From NCBI GenBank assembly GCA_050184115.1, contig JBFXAQ010000002.1, positions 248,001 to 312,000 on the forward strand: DNA of 64,000 bases, written 5' to 3'. Each line of letters opens with the position of its first letter. The stretch's first letter is position 1. This DNA is from JACKNG01 sp050184115. Its GTDB lineage: Bacteria; Pseudomonadota; Gammaproteobacteria; Ga0077536. The position numbers and the translations under genes were made by a program. Shown here piece after piece: positions 25,405 through 32,666 of this stretch. The notes below the pieces were generated by a model that did no database searches, had not been told where the DNA came from, and saw nothing but the letters and a program-made list of their open reading frames with translations.

Positions 25405-26289
25405 TCAGTGTGGCCGCCGCAGTTCGTCGAGCGCGCCGAGGCTGTAGGTACCGTCGAACGGGGCATGCCAGGGCACGCCCCAGCTGCGCGCCACGCGGGC
25501 GAGTCGACCGTCGCCAGCGAGGCGGGCCAGGGCGGCATCGATCCGATCGCGCAACTTGGTACGCTCGGCGCGCGTCGCCACGTGGAGGTTCCAGCGTGTC
25601 GCGGTCGGTGGCTCGTAACCGGCGGCGAGGTCACAGGCGGCGAACGCCTTGTCGCGTATGGCCAGGCCGGACACACGCAGCACGCGCAGGTGGTAGCCGA
25701 CGGCCGGCCCCCACAGCAGCCCGGCATCCACTTCACGCGTCTTGACGGCATCGAACGCCTGGCCGAGCGAAAAATAGTTGCGCGGTTCGGCCTTGACCGT
25801 GAGCAGGGCGAAATGCGCCACCGTCTGCGACTGGATGGCGACGCTCGCACCGCGCAGGGCACGGAACTCGCTCGGCGCCTCCGGCTTGCAACGCAGGAGT
25901 TCGAAGCCGGCGCCGTAGTACGGCGCACCCAGCGCGAGACCGTCGTGACCGCGCAGGGTCTCGTCGCCCGGCCCGGGTACGCTGAAGATGGCATCGCACT
26001 CGCCGCGCGCGAGGCGATCGAGCGGCATGTCACCCTCGTCGATTTCCTGGATGGTATCCGGGGCATCGACCCACACCGGCTCAAGGCGGTAGCCGATCTC
26101 GGCGGCGACCGCCGCGGCCACATCGACGTCGAAACCGGTGGCGCCGCCGCGCGCCGAGTAGGGCAGGCTGTTGGTCAGCATGCACACCTCGAGTGCCGGG
26201 CGCTCGTTCGCCGCCACCGTGCCGCCGGCGCACAGCGAGGCGACGAGCAGCGCGGTGCGGGCGGCGACGGACGGGTGGGCCACTCTCAT
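25405..26289 (-). CDS. Periplasmic binding protein associated with the PQQ dehydrogenase (XoxJ/MoxJ-like)
   Basis: 294 aa, extracellular solute-binding family 3 type. A signal peptide (VAARTALLVASLCAGGTVAA) precedes VCMLTNSLPYSARGGATGFDVDVAAAVAAEIGY, the usual ligand-domain opening, and RGECDAIFSVPG. Its ATG overlaps the PQQ-dehydrogenase stop (ATGA), so the two are translated together. Proteins of this type next to quinoprotein dehydrogenases are called XoxJ/MoxJ and are thought to bind the apo-dehydrogenase and help load cofactor or metal in the periplasm. No ABC permease is nearby, which supports that role over transport. Confidence 0.85.
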   Translation of the reverse strand: MRVAHPSVAARTALLVASLCAGGTVAANERPALEVCMLTNSLPYSARGGATGFDVDVAAAVAAEIGYRLEPVWVDAPDTIQEIDEGDMPLDRLARGECDAIFSVPGPGDETLRGHDGLALGAPYYGAGFELLRCKPEAPSEFRALRGASVAIQSQTVAHFALLTVKAEPRNYFSLGQAFDAVKTREVDAGLLWGPAVGYHLRVLRVSGLAIRDKAFAACDLAAGYEPPTATRWNLHVATRAERTKLRDRIDAALARLAGDGRLARVARSWGVPWHAPFDGTYSLGALDELRRPH

Positions 26290-27974
26290 CGCGGCAGCGC
26301 GAAGACGACCAGCGTGCTGCCGAGCGTCGTGATCGGCGGCTCACCGACGATGGTGACCGCGAGACCGCCACCGCCGCTGGTGTAGGCAACGTACTGGCGG
26401 CCGTCCTGCTTCCACGTCACCGGCTGGCCGCGTACCGCCGAACCGGTCTGGAACTTCCACAGGATATCGCCCGACTTGTCGTCGAAGGCCAGCGCGTAGC
26501 CCTGCTGGTTGCCGGCAAAAACCAGCCCGCCGGCGGTGGCGAGCGCGCCACCGACCATGGGGTAGTCGTCGCGGTACTTCCAGGCCGTCTCACCGGTGGC
26601 CGGATCGATGGCAACCAGGCGGCCGTAGGCTTCGCCGGTCTCGCCCTCGGTGACGCCGGGGCCACCGCCCCAGAACGGCTGGCCGTGCACGAACACGATC
26701 TCTTCCTTGACCATCTTGGCGCAGGACTCGATCGAGGGGACGTACATGAGGCGGGTGGCCGGGCTCCAGGCCCAGGTGAAGGAGCCGTTGTTGCCGCCGA
26801 CGTTGCCCGGGCAGACGAATTCCTTGTGCCCGCCCGGTACCGGCTCGTAGCCGGGATTGAGGATGGGCCGGCCCTTGGCGTCCAGCCCCGTCGCCCAGTT
26901 GACGCGGTCGGTGTACTGCGCGCCCTTGAGGAACTCGCCTGTGGCGGCGTCGAGGACGTAGACGTAGCCGTTGCGGTTGGGCTGCAGCACGACGTGGCGC
27001 GACTGACCGTCGAGATCGATGTCGGCGACGACCAGGTTGTTGGTGGCGTCGTAGTCCCAGACGTCGTGCGGGGTGTACTGGAAGTGCCACGCGAGCTTGC
27101 CGGTCTTGGGCTCGATGGCCAGCACCGAGTTGGTGTAGAGGTTGTCGCCGAGGCGGCTGTCGCCGTTCCAGTCCGGCGAGGGATTGCCGGTCGGCCAGAA
27201 CAACAGCCCGCTCTTCGCGTCGTAGGTACCCGCCACCCAGCTCGGCCCGCCGCCGGTCTTCCATGAATCGCCGGCCCAGGTCTCGACCCCCGGTTCGCCC
27301 GCCGCCGGCACCGTCCACACCCGCCAACGGCGCTCGCCGCTCTTGATGTCGTAGGCGTCGACGAAGCCGCGTGCGCCGTACTCGCCGCCGGCGATGCCGG
27401 AAATCACCAGGTCGCCGATGACGACCGGCGCGCTGGTCGCACTGTAGCCGGCCTTGTGATCGTCCATGGCGACGTTCCAGACGATCTTGCCGCTGGTGCG
27501 CTCGAAGGCGATCAGGCGCGCGTCGAGCGTGGCCATGAAGAGGTGTTCGCCGGCCACCGCGACGCCGCGGTTGACCGGACCGCAGCAAATGCGCAGGTCG
27601 CTCGGCATCTGGTGCTCGTAGTGCCACAGCGGCGCGCCGCTGGCCGCATCGAGGGCAAAGAGATTGTTGTAGGACGCCGTGAGGTAGACGACGCCGTCGA
27701 CCACGATCGGGGCGCCGGCGAGCTGCCCCGGGATGCCGGTCTGGAACAGCCACGCCGGCGTGAGGCCCTTGACGTTGTCGCGGTTGACGTCGTCGAGCGG
27801 ACTGAAGCGGGTGTTCTCGTAGTTGCCACCGTACATGACCCAGCCGGACGTATCGCCGGTGCCGGCGGCAAGACGCTCGGCGGTGACCGGCGACGACGCC
27901 GGATCGGCCGCGGGCGTTGCCGCTGCCATGCTCAGCAGGGCGCCGCACAAGGCCCCTGTCGCGAAAATCTTCAT
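26286..27974 (-). CDS. PQQ-dependent alcohol dehydrogenase, probable lanthanide type
   Basis: 562-aa periplasmic quinoprotein of the methanol/ethanol dehydrogenase family. A signal peptide (GALLSMAAATPAA) is followed by an eight-bladed propeller with repeated W-motifs. Vicinal cysteines C130-C131 (RICCGPVNRG) cap the PQQ. Metal/PQQ ligands are expected at E198 (GGEYGARG), N264 (TGNPSPD) and catalytic D307. The residue two positions on is D309 (WDYD), the extra Asp used by lanthanide-dependent XoxF/ExaF enzymes; calcium enzymes have Ala or Ser there. ATG at 27,974 has a GGGGAG site. No haem domain, so it needs an external cytochrome c, perhaps one of the two in this window. No pqq biosynthesis genes are in the window. 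Confidence 0.93.
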   Translation of the reverse strand: MKIFATGALCGALLSMAAATPAADPASSPVTAERLAAGTGDTSGWVMYGGNYENTRFSPLDDVNRDNVKGLTPAWLFQTGIPGQLAGAPIVVDGVVYLTASYNNLFALDAASGAPLWHYEHQMPSDLRICCGPVNRGVAVAGEHLFMATLDARLIAFERTSGKIVWNVAMDDHKAGYSATSAPVVIGDLVISGIAGGEYGARGFVDAYDIKSGERRWRVWTVPAAGEPGVETWAGDSWKTGGGPSWVAGTYDAKSGLLFWPTGNPSPDWNGDSRLGDNLYTNSVLAIEPKTGKLAWHFQYTPHDVWDYDATNNLVVADIDLDGQSRHVVLQPNRNGYVYVLDAATGEFLKGAQYTDRVNWATGLDAKGRPILNPGYEPVPGGHKEFVCPGNVGGNNGSFTWAWSPATRLMYVPSIESCAKMVKEEIVFVHGQPFWGGGPGVTEGETGEAYGRLVAIDPATGETAWKYRDDYPMVGGALATAGGLVFAGNQQGYALAFDDKSGDILWKFQTGSAVRGQPVTWKQDGRQYVAYTSGGGGLAVTIVGEPPITTLGSTLVVFALPR

Positions 27975-28025
27975 GACCTGGTTCTCCCCTCTGCAATCAG
28001 GTGCGGCGCACACGCCGCGAATCAC

Positions 28026-28835
28026 TCAGACCGGTGAATCCGGATCGAATTTCGGCGCCCGCTTCTCGCGGTGCGAACGGATCCCCTCGACCGCCTCGGG
28101 CGAGGCGAAACCGAGCATTTCGAGCGCCGTCGAGGCGTCGAAGGCCGGGCCGGCCATACGATACCAGTTGTTCAGTGCGTACTTGGTCCAGCGCGTCGCG
28201 GCCGGCGCGGCATCGCGCAGGCGCCGCGCGACGGCCAGTGCACGCTCCTGCAACTCGTCGTCCTCGACGCACAGCGAAACCATGCCGAGACGCTCGGCCT
28301 CCTCGCCGTTCATCGGTTCGCACAGCAGCAGGTGGTACTTGGCCTTGGCCATGCCGCACAGGAGTGGCCAGTTGATCACGGCCGAATCGCCGGCGGCGAC
28401 GCCGAGCCGGGTGTGGCCGTCGACGATGCGTGCCGACTTCGCCGCGATCGAGATGTCGGCGAGCAGCCCGGCGACGAGACCGGCGCCCACCGCGGCACCG
28501 TTGATGGCCGAGACGATGGGCTTGGAGCAGTTGATGATGTTGTAGACGAGGTCCTTGGCTTCCTTCCAGGTCCGTGCACGCGTCTTCGGATCCTCGATCA
28601 TCTCTTCGATCATGCCGAAGTCGCCGCCGGCCGAGAACGCGCGTCCCTTGCCGGTGAGGATGACCGCGCTGACGTCGTCGTCCTCGTCGATGTCACGCCA
28701 GATGTAGGTCAGCTCGCGGTGGCCGTCCTTGTCGAGCGAATTGAGCGTGTCGGGCTTGTTGAACGTGATGCGCAGAATGCGCTCTTCCGGGCTGTCGACC
28801 TCGAGTACCCGGTATTTCTCGTAGCGTTTCAGCAT
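28026..28835 (-). CDS. Enoyl-CoA hydratase/isomerase (crotonase family)
   Basis: 269 aa. Crotonase fold: ILRITFNKPDTLNSLDKDG, first oxyanion loop AFSAGGDFGMIEEM, second loop INGAAVGAGLVAGLLADISI, and HTRLGVAAGDSAVINWPLLCGM where hydratases carry the second Glu. That Glu is replaced here (Gly-Asp-Ser), so a simple hydratase reaction is doubtful; ring-opening or isomerase activities are alternatives. ATG at 28,835 has a strong GAGGAGGAGG site. It is 51 bases upstream of the PQQ dehydrogenase on the same strand, so possibly co-transcribed. Confidence 0.88.
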   Translation of the reverse strand: MLKRYEKYRVLEVDSPEERILRITFNKPDTLNSLDKDGHRELTYIWRDIDEDDDVSAVILTGKGRAFSAGGDFGMIEEMIEDPKTRARTWKEAKDLVYNIINCSKPIVSAINGAAVGAGLVAGLLADISIAAKSARIVDGHTRLGVAAGDSAVINWPLLCGMAKAKYHLLLCEPMNGEEAERLGMVSLCVEDDELQERALAVARRLRDAAPAATRWTKYALNNWYRMAGPAFDASTALEMLGFASPEAVEGIRSHREKRAPKFDPDSPV

Positions 28836-28974
28836 GCCTCCTCCTCTGCGGTTTCACGGCGAACGGCCGCCGGCACGGCCGGCGGCGGCTCGCCATCATG
28901 CCACCGCCGCGACCGGCGCCGGTAGTGTGCGACACGGCCGCCACGCGGCGCTGGCCGCTGCCGTGCGCGAGGTT

Positions 28975-28980
28975 CATACT
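28975..28980 (+). promoter_or_regulatory. Candidate -10 box for the small structured transcription unit
   Basis: CATACT lies about 45 bases before the small ORF start and about 7 bases before the presumed RNA start near 28,986. No clear -35 box is present at 17-18 bases upstream, where the sequence is GC-rich. Assigned from spacing to the downstream element only. Confidence 0.35.
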
Positions 28981-29019
28981 CGGGGCGTGTTCAACGGGAA
29001 TGAAAAAGGAGGTGATCCA

Positions 29020-29091
29020 ATGTCTAGTGAGATCAGCTTGACGTCGAACCAGTCCTTGGATCGCGCACGTGACGGGGATCGCTCCCTCTGA
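29020..29091 (+). CDS. Possible 23-residue peptide ORF with an ideal ribosome-binding site
   Basis: ATG at 29,020 is preceded at ideal distance by AAAGGAGGTGATCC (29,005-29,018), which contains AAGGAGGTGATCC, the full 13-nt complement of the usual proteobacterial 16S 3' end. The peptide is hydrophilic and Ser/Asp/Arg-rich (begins MSSEISLTSNQ, ends RDGDRSL). It lacks the Glu-x3-Tyr of PqqA and any Cys-rich or membrane feature. The first residues resemble the start of some flagellins, but nothing follows. The ORF overlaps the 5' strands of the RNA helices, so translation and folding would compete. Whether the peptide is made is unknown. Confidence 0.4.
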   Translation: MSSEISLTSNQSLDRARDGDRSL

Positions 29092-29154
29092 CACGTCGTC
29101 GATGCCGACCGGGCCAGTCCCGGTCACGAGGTTGGGTGACGTCCAATCTCACGG

Positions 29155-29178
29155 GGGCCGCGCAAGCGGCCCTTTTTT
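29155..29178 (+). terminator. Intrinsic terminator with GCAA tetraloop
   Basis: GGGCCGC (29,155-29,161) and GCGGCCC (29,166-29,172) pair around a GCAA (GNRA-type) loop, followed by six T residues. It is the best rho-independent terminator in the window and ends the structured unit 70 bases before the cytochrome c start. Confidence 0.85.
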
Positions 29179-29248
29179 CATACCGCGGCCGGCGCACCCG
29201 CTTGATCGAAGTCAGTCGGTGCGACGCGACGCCTGCTAGCCTGCGCGC

Positions 29249-29677
29249 ATGAACTCCGTCAATCCCGCACTCGCCTGGTCGGCCCTCGTGCTCGCCAGCT
29301 CCCTAGCCGGCGCCGCCGACGCGCCGGCGCCCCCCGACACGACCCTCATGCCCGCAGCCGACGGCGCCGCGCTCTACGTCGAGTACTGCGCGGTCTGTCA
29401 CGGCAGCGAGGGCCGTGGTGATGGCCCACTCGCTGGCGGCCTCACCGTCAAGCCGGCCAACCTGCGCCGCCTCGGCGTCGCCAACGGCAGCGAGTTCCCC
29501 ACCGCGCGCATCGCCGCCAGCATCGACGGCCGCGACCAGCCACTCGCCCACGGCACGCGCGACATGCCGATCTGGGGCGAGGCCTTCAAGCGCACCCAGG
29601 GTCCCTACGGCGAACGCCGCGTGAACGAACGCATCGACGCCCTCGTCGACCATCTGCGCCGCCTGCAGGAACGCTGA
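29249..29677 (+). CDS. Periplasmic monohaem cytochrome c
   Basis: 142-aa class I cytochrome c. Signal peptide (ALAWSALVLASSLAGAADA), haem motif C47-A-V-C50-H51, likely distal ligand M106 in TRDMPIWG. Same residue positions and same GDGP spacing as the cytochrome at 3,019-3,444, so the two are close paralogues. It lies downstream of the structured unit and near the PQQ dehydrogenase, which needs a cytochrome acceptor; this is the best candidate in the window. Start ATG at 29,249 leaves a normal signal peptide. Confidence 0.93.
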   Translation: MNSVNPALAWSALVLASSLAGAADAPAPPDTTLMPAADGAALYVEYCAVCHGSEGRGDGPLAGGLTVKPANLRRLGVANGSEFPTARIAASIDGRDQPLAHGTRDMPIWGEAFKRTQGPYGERRVNERIDALVDHLRRLQER

Positions 29678-29752
29678 CACCCGCAACGCCCGTACGATGG
29701 ACGCCGGCGCGCACGCTGGCGACAATGCCCTCCCCGTTCGAGGAGGAGTGTC

Positions 29753-30547
29753 ATGGCCGATCTGATCGTCGATGTGCAGGACAACATCGCCACGTTGACC
29801 TTCAACCGTCCCGAGGCGCGCAACGCGCTCAGCCTCGAGATGCGTGCGATGCTGCGCGACGAGCTGCACGCAATCGAAACCGACCGCCGCGTACGTTGCG
29901 TGGTGATGCGCGGTGCGGGCGATCACTTCATGGCCGGCGGCGACGTCAAATCGATGCACGGCTACCTCGACGAGCCACCAGAGAAGATCCGCAACACCTT
30001 CGTCAACCGCATCCACGACCTGCACCCGATCATGTTCGCCATGCGCCGCATGCCGAAGCCGATCGTGGCCAGCGTGGCCGGGGCGGCGGCCGGCGCTGGG
30101 GTCAGCATGGCGCTCGCCTGTGACCTGGTGGTCGCCGACGAGAGCGCCTTCTTCACCCTCGCCTACGTCCATATCGGCACCAGCCCGGATGGCTCGGCCT
30201 CGTTCCACTTGCCGCGCGCCGTCGGCATCAAGAAGGCGATGGAGATCGCACTGCTCGGCGAGCGCTTCGACGCCGCCACCGCGCGCGACATCGGCCTGAT
30301 CAACTTCGTCGCCCCGGCCGGGCAGCTCGCGTCCGAGACCGACAAGCTCGCGCGCCGCCTGGCGGCGGGGCCGACCCACGTCTACGGCAACACCAAGCGC
30401 CTGCTCTACCGTTCGCTGGAGAACGAGTTCGAGTCGCAACTCCAACTCGAAGCCGAGACCTTTGCCGATTGTGCCTCGCGGCCCGACTTCCGCGAGGGCG
30501 TGATGGCTTTCGTCGAGAAACGCAAGGCGCAGTTCACGGGGGAATGA
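29753..30547 (+). CDS. Enoyl-CoA hydratase/isomerase (crotonase family)
   Basis: 264-aa crotonase. N-terminal IATLTFNRPEARNALSLEM, first oxyanion loop HFMAGGDVKSM, second loop VAGAAAGAGVSMALACDLVVADE, and HIGTSPDGSASFHLPRAVG, where the second acidic residue is Asp of SPDGS. ATG has a GAGGAGGAG site. The gene ends just before a pair of REP-like palindromes that separate it from the convergent SDR gene. Reaction (hydration versus isomerisation) not resolvable. Confidence 0.9.
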   Translation: MADLIVDVQDNIATLTFNRPEARNALSLEMRAMLRDELHAIETDRRVRCVVMRGAGDHFMAGGDVKSMHGYLDEPPEKIRNTFVNRIHDLHPIMFAMRRMPKPIVASVAGAAAGAGVSMALACDLVVADESAFFTLAYVHIGTSPDGSASFHLPRAVGIKKAMEIALLGERFDAATARDIGLINFVAPAGQLASETDKLARRLAAGPTHVYGNTKRLLYRSLENEFESQLQLEAETFADCASRPDFREGVMAFVEKRKAQFTGE

Positions 30548-30564
30548 CCCCGGGCGCGGTACTC

Positions 30565-30636
30565 GGGGTCAGACCCCAAGCATCAAGCCATTGAAACAAA
30601 TCGACTTCGGCACGCGGCCGGGGTCAGACCCCGGCC
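30565..30636. repeat. Pair of REP-like palindromes between convergent genes
   Basis: GGGGTCAGACCCC occurs at 30,565-30,577 and again at 30,620-30,632. The second is part of a longer perfect palindrome with 10-nt arms, GGCCGGGGTC-A-GACCCCGGCC (30,616-30,636). Between them is a 42-base spacer with CATCAAGCC, whose complement GGCTTGATG recalls the CTTGAT next to the copies at 709-776. Position between converging genes suggests a role in transcript ends for both strands. Confidence 0.7.
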
Positions 30637-30649
30637 AGCGCGTCGCGCG

Positions 30650-31519
30650 TCAGCCGCCGAGCTTGCGTACCTCCGCCGCCTCGCCGGTCGAGCCCTTGGT
30701 GACGCCGACGACACCGGCGCCGCGCGCCGAGATCTGCGGGAAGCGTCGCGACAGCTCCGGCCCGGCGGCGGTGAGTCCGCCGTCGACCACGATCGACTCG
30801 CCGGTGACGAAGCGTGAATCCTCGGTGGCGAGGAACAACGCCGCCCCGGCGATGTGCTCGCCCTGGCCCGCCTCGGGCCAGGGTTGCGCCTTGGCGAACA
30901 TCGGTTCGATCTTGTCGGCGCGACCGCCGTGGGCGAGCGGCGTGGAGATGAAGCCCGGCAGGATGGCGTTGACGCGGATGTAGTGCGGCGCGAGTTCGAT
31001 CGCGCCCGACTTGCTCAGGCTGATGACGGCGGCCTTGGCCGCCGAGTAGATCATCGGCCCGGCATCGCCGGACAGGCCGGCGATGGACGCCGTGTTGATG
31101 ATCGAACCGCCCGTGCCCTGCTTGATGAGGATGCGCGCGGCGTGCTTCATGCCGAGGAAAACGCCCTTGCCGAGGACATCGAAGGTGTAGTCCCAGGCTT
31201 CGACCGTGGTCTCCGTCAGCGGACCGATGGCGCCACCGACGCCGGCATTGTTGAACACGATGTCGAGCCGGCCGAAGTTGTCCAGCGCGCACTGCATCAT
31301 GGCCTCGATGTCCGCCTCACGAGCGACGTCGGTCCTGACGAAGCGCGTGCGCGCACCGTGGCCGCGCGCGGCGGCGAGGTCGACCGTTTCCTGGCCGGTG
31401 GCCGCGTTGAAGTCGGCAACGACGACGTTGGCGCCCTCGTCGAGAAAGCGCAGTACGGTGGCCCGGCCCATGCCGCTGGCACCGCCGGTGATGACGGCGG
31501 TTTTGCCTTCGAGTCTCAC
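30650..31519 (-). CDS. SDR-family NAD(P)-dependent oxidoreductase
   Basis: 289-aa classical short-chain dehydrogenase. Cofactor loop TGGASGMG, acidic residue after strand 2 (VVADFNA) favouring NAD over NADP, NNAG, catalytic Ser in NTASIAG, and Y-x3-K in YSAAK. About 30 residues extend past the usual C-terminus. GTG at 31,519 follows GGGGAGGAC. It is divergent from the HIBADH-like gene. Likely oxidises a hydroxy group of a catabolic intermediate, e.g. hydroxyacyl-CoA or a cyclic alcohol. Confidence 0.9.
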   Translation of the reverse strand: MRLEGKTAVITGGASGMGRATVLRFLDEGANVVVADFNAATGQETVDLAAARGHGARTRFVRTDVAREADIEAMMQCALDNFGRLDIVFNNAGVGGAIGPLTETTVEAWDYTFDVLGKGVFLGMKHAARILIKQGTGGSIINTASIAGLSGDAGPMIYSAAKAAVISLSKSGAIELAPHYIRVNAILPGFISTPLAHGGRADKIEPMFAKAQPWPEAGQGEHIAGAALFLATEDSRFVTGESIVVDGGLTAAGPELSRRFPQISARGAGVVGVTKGSTGEAAEVRKLGG

Positions 31520-31638
31520 GTGTTCGTCCTCCCCTGTGCTGTATTCCGGACGGCAACCGACAGGCCCCGGATTCTTGCGCCGCCAGCGGGCGGCCCCGAC
31601 AATCCGGCCGAGCATAGCGCGGAACGGGAGACGCCTGC

Positions 31639-32556
31639 ATGGCCAGTGCAAGGGTGGGATTCATCGGGCTCGGTGCCATGGGCAGCGTGATGGCGCGACG
31701 CCTCGCCGCCGCCGGTCATGCGGTCACGGTATGGGCGCGCAATCCCACCACGAGTGCGGCGTTCGCCGACCTCGGCATGACCATCGCCCATTCGCCGGCC
31801 GCGCTCGCCGCCGCCGTCGACACCGTGTTCCTGTGCGTCACCGACACCGATGCCGTGGAAAGCGTCGTCTTCGGTGACGACGGCGTCGCTGTGGGCGGGC
31901 GCGCAGGCAGCCTGCTCGTCGACCACTCGACCATTCATCCGGCGTCCACCCGAAACTTCGCCAGGCGCCTCGGGGCCGCGTGCGGCATGCGCTGGATCGA
32001 CGCACCGGTCAGCGGCGGCGTGGCCGGCGCCGAAGCCGGCCGCCTCGTCGTCATGGCCGGTGGTGACGCCGCCGACCTCGCCCGCGTCGAGTCCCTGCTC
32101 GGTGCCTACGCCGGGCGCGTGACCCACATGGGTGCCACCGGCTGCGGTCAGGCGAGCAAGGTGGTCAACCAGATGCTGATCGGCGCCACTGTCGCCGCCG
32201 TCGCCGAGGGGCTCAACTTTGCGGCCAATTTCGGCGTCGCCGCCGCCAGGCTGCCCGATGCCCTGGCCGGTGGCTGGGCCGATTCCGCGGTGCTGCAGAA
32301 CCACGCCCGACGGATGGCGGCGGCCGCCTACGCCGGTGACGTCAGCGCCCGCATCATGGCCAAGGACATGGACATCGCCCTCGACATGGGACGCCAGACC
32401 GGCTCGCCGATGCCGATCGCCGCCCTGGTGCAACAACAGTACCGCCAGCTGATCGCCCAGGGTGATGCCGACAAGGGCCAGATCGGGCTCATCTGGTTGC
32501 TGCGGCAGACCGCCTGCAATTCCGGCGAAGAGGAAAATAAAGCTGATATATCATGA
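31639..32556 (+). CDS. 3-hydroxyisobutyrate dehydrogenase-family oxidoreductase
   Basis: 305-aa beta-hydroxyacid dehydrogenase. Nucleotide-binding VGFIGLGAMGSVMARRL at the N-terminus, substrate-binding DAPVSGGVAGAEAGRL, and catalytic Lys in GCGQASKVVNQMLIGATVAA. C-terminal helical domain complete. Members reduce or oxidise beta-hydroxy acids, tartronate semialdehyde or related imines; exact substrate unclear. ATG at 31,639. Neighbouring SDR and CoA genes suggest a catabolic role. Confidence 0.87.
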   Translation: MASARVGFIGLGAMGSVMARRLAAAGHAVTVWARNPTTSAAFADLGMTIAHSPAALAAAVDTVFLCVTDTDAVESVVFGDDGVAVGGRAGSLLVDHSTIHPASTRNFARRLGAACGMRWIDAPVSGGVAGAEAGRLVVMAGGDAADLARVESLLGAYAGRVTHMGATGCGQASKVVNQMLIGATVAAVAEGLNFAANFGVAAARLPDALAGGWADSAVLQNHARRMAAAAYAGDVSARIMAKDMDIALDMGRQTGSPMPIAALVQQQYRQLIAQGDADKGQIGLIWLLRQTACNSGEEENKADIS

Positions 32557-32666
32557 GGTAAGGTAGAGAACCTGAGATTTCTGTGCGACACTCTGCAACG
32601 TCGAGAACCCGGCCGCCGCACAGGCGTTGAGACGCCGCGCCGGTCGCCACGCCCAAGGTGCCGTCC

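Larger units (their letters stand above)
28986..29178 (+). ncRNA. Structured small RNA candidate ending in an intrinsic terminator
   Basis: A self-contained plus-strand unit in a 413-base gap between divergent genes. Long-range helices close it: GTGAGAT (29,027-29,033) with ATCTCAC (29,146-29,152), GACGTC (29,040-29,045) with GACGTC (29,138-29,143) and AACC (29,047-29,050) with GGTT (29,130-29,133). Inside are a GACCGGG/CCCGGTC hairpin (29,107-29,125), a GGGA-TCGC-TCCC hairpin (29,075-29,086) and possible ACGTG/CACGT pairing. The terminator directly follows. A 14-nt Shine-Dalgarno core (29,005-29,018) is left single-stranded upstream. No Rfam family is recognised. It could be a trans-acting sRNA, a leader/attenuator for the cytochrome c gene at 29,249, or an mRNA for a 23-residue peptide. 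Confidence 0.55.

Noticed and set aside
29020..29091. PqqA-like peptide near the PQQ dehydrogenase
   Set aside because: Right size and place, but it has no Tyr and so lacks the Glu-x3-Tyr pair that PQQ is made from.
29020..29091. Flagellin gene fragment
   Set aside because: The first residues resemble some flagellin starts, but there is no continuation and no other flagellar gene.
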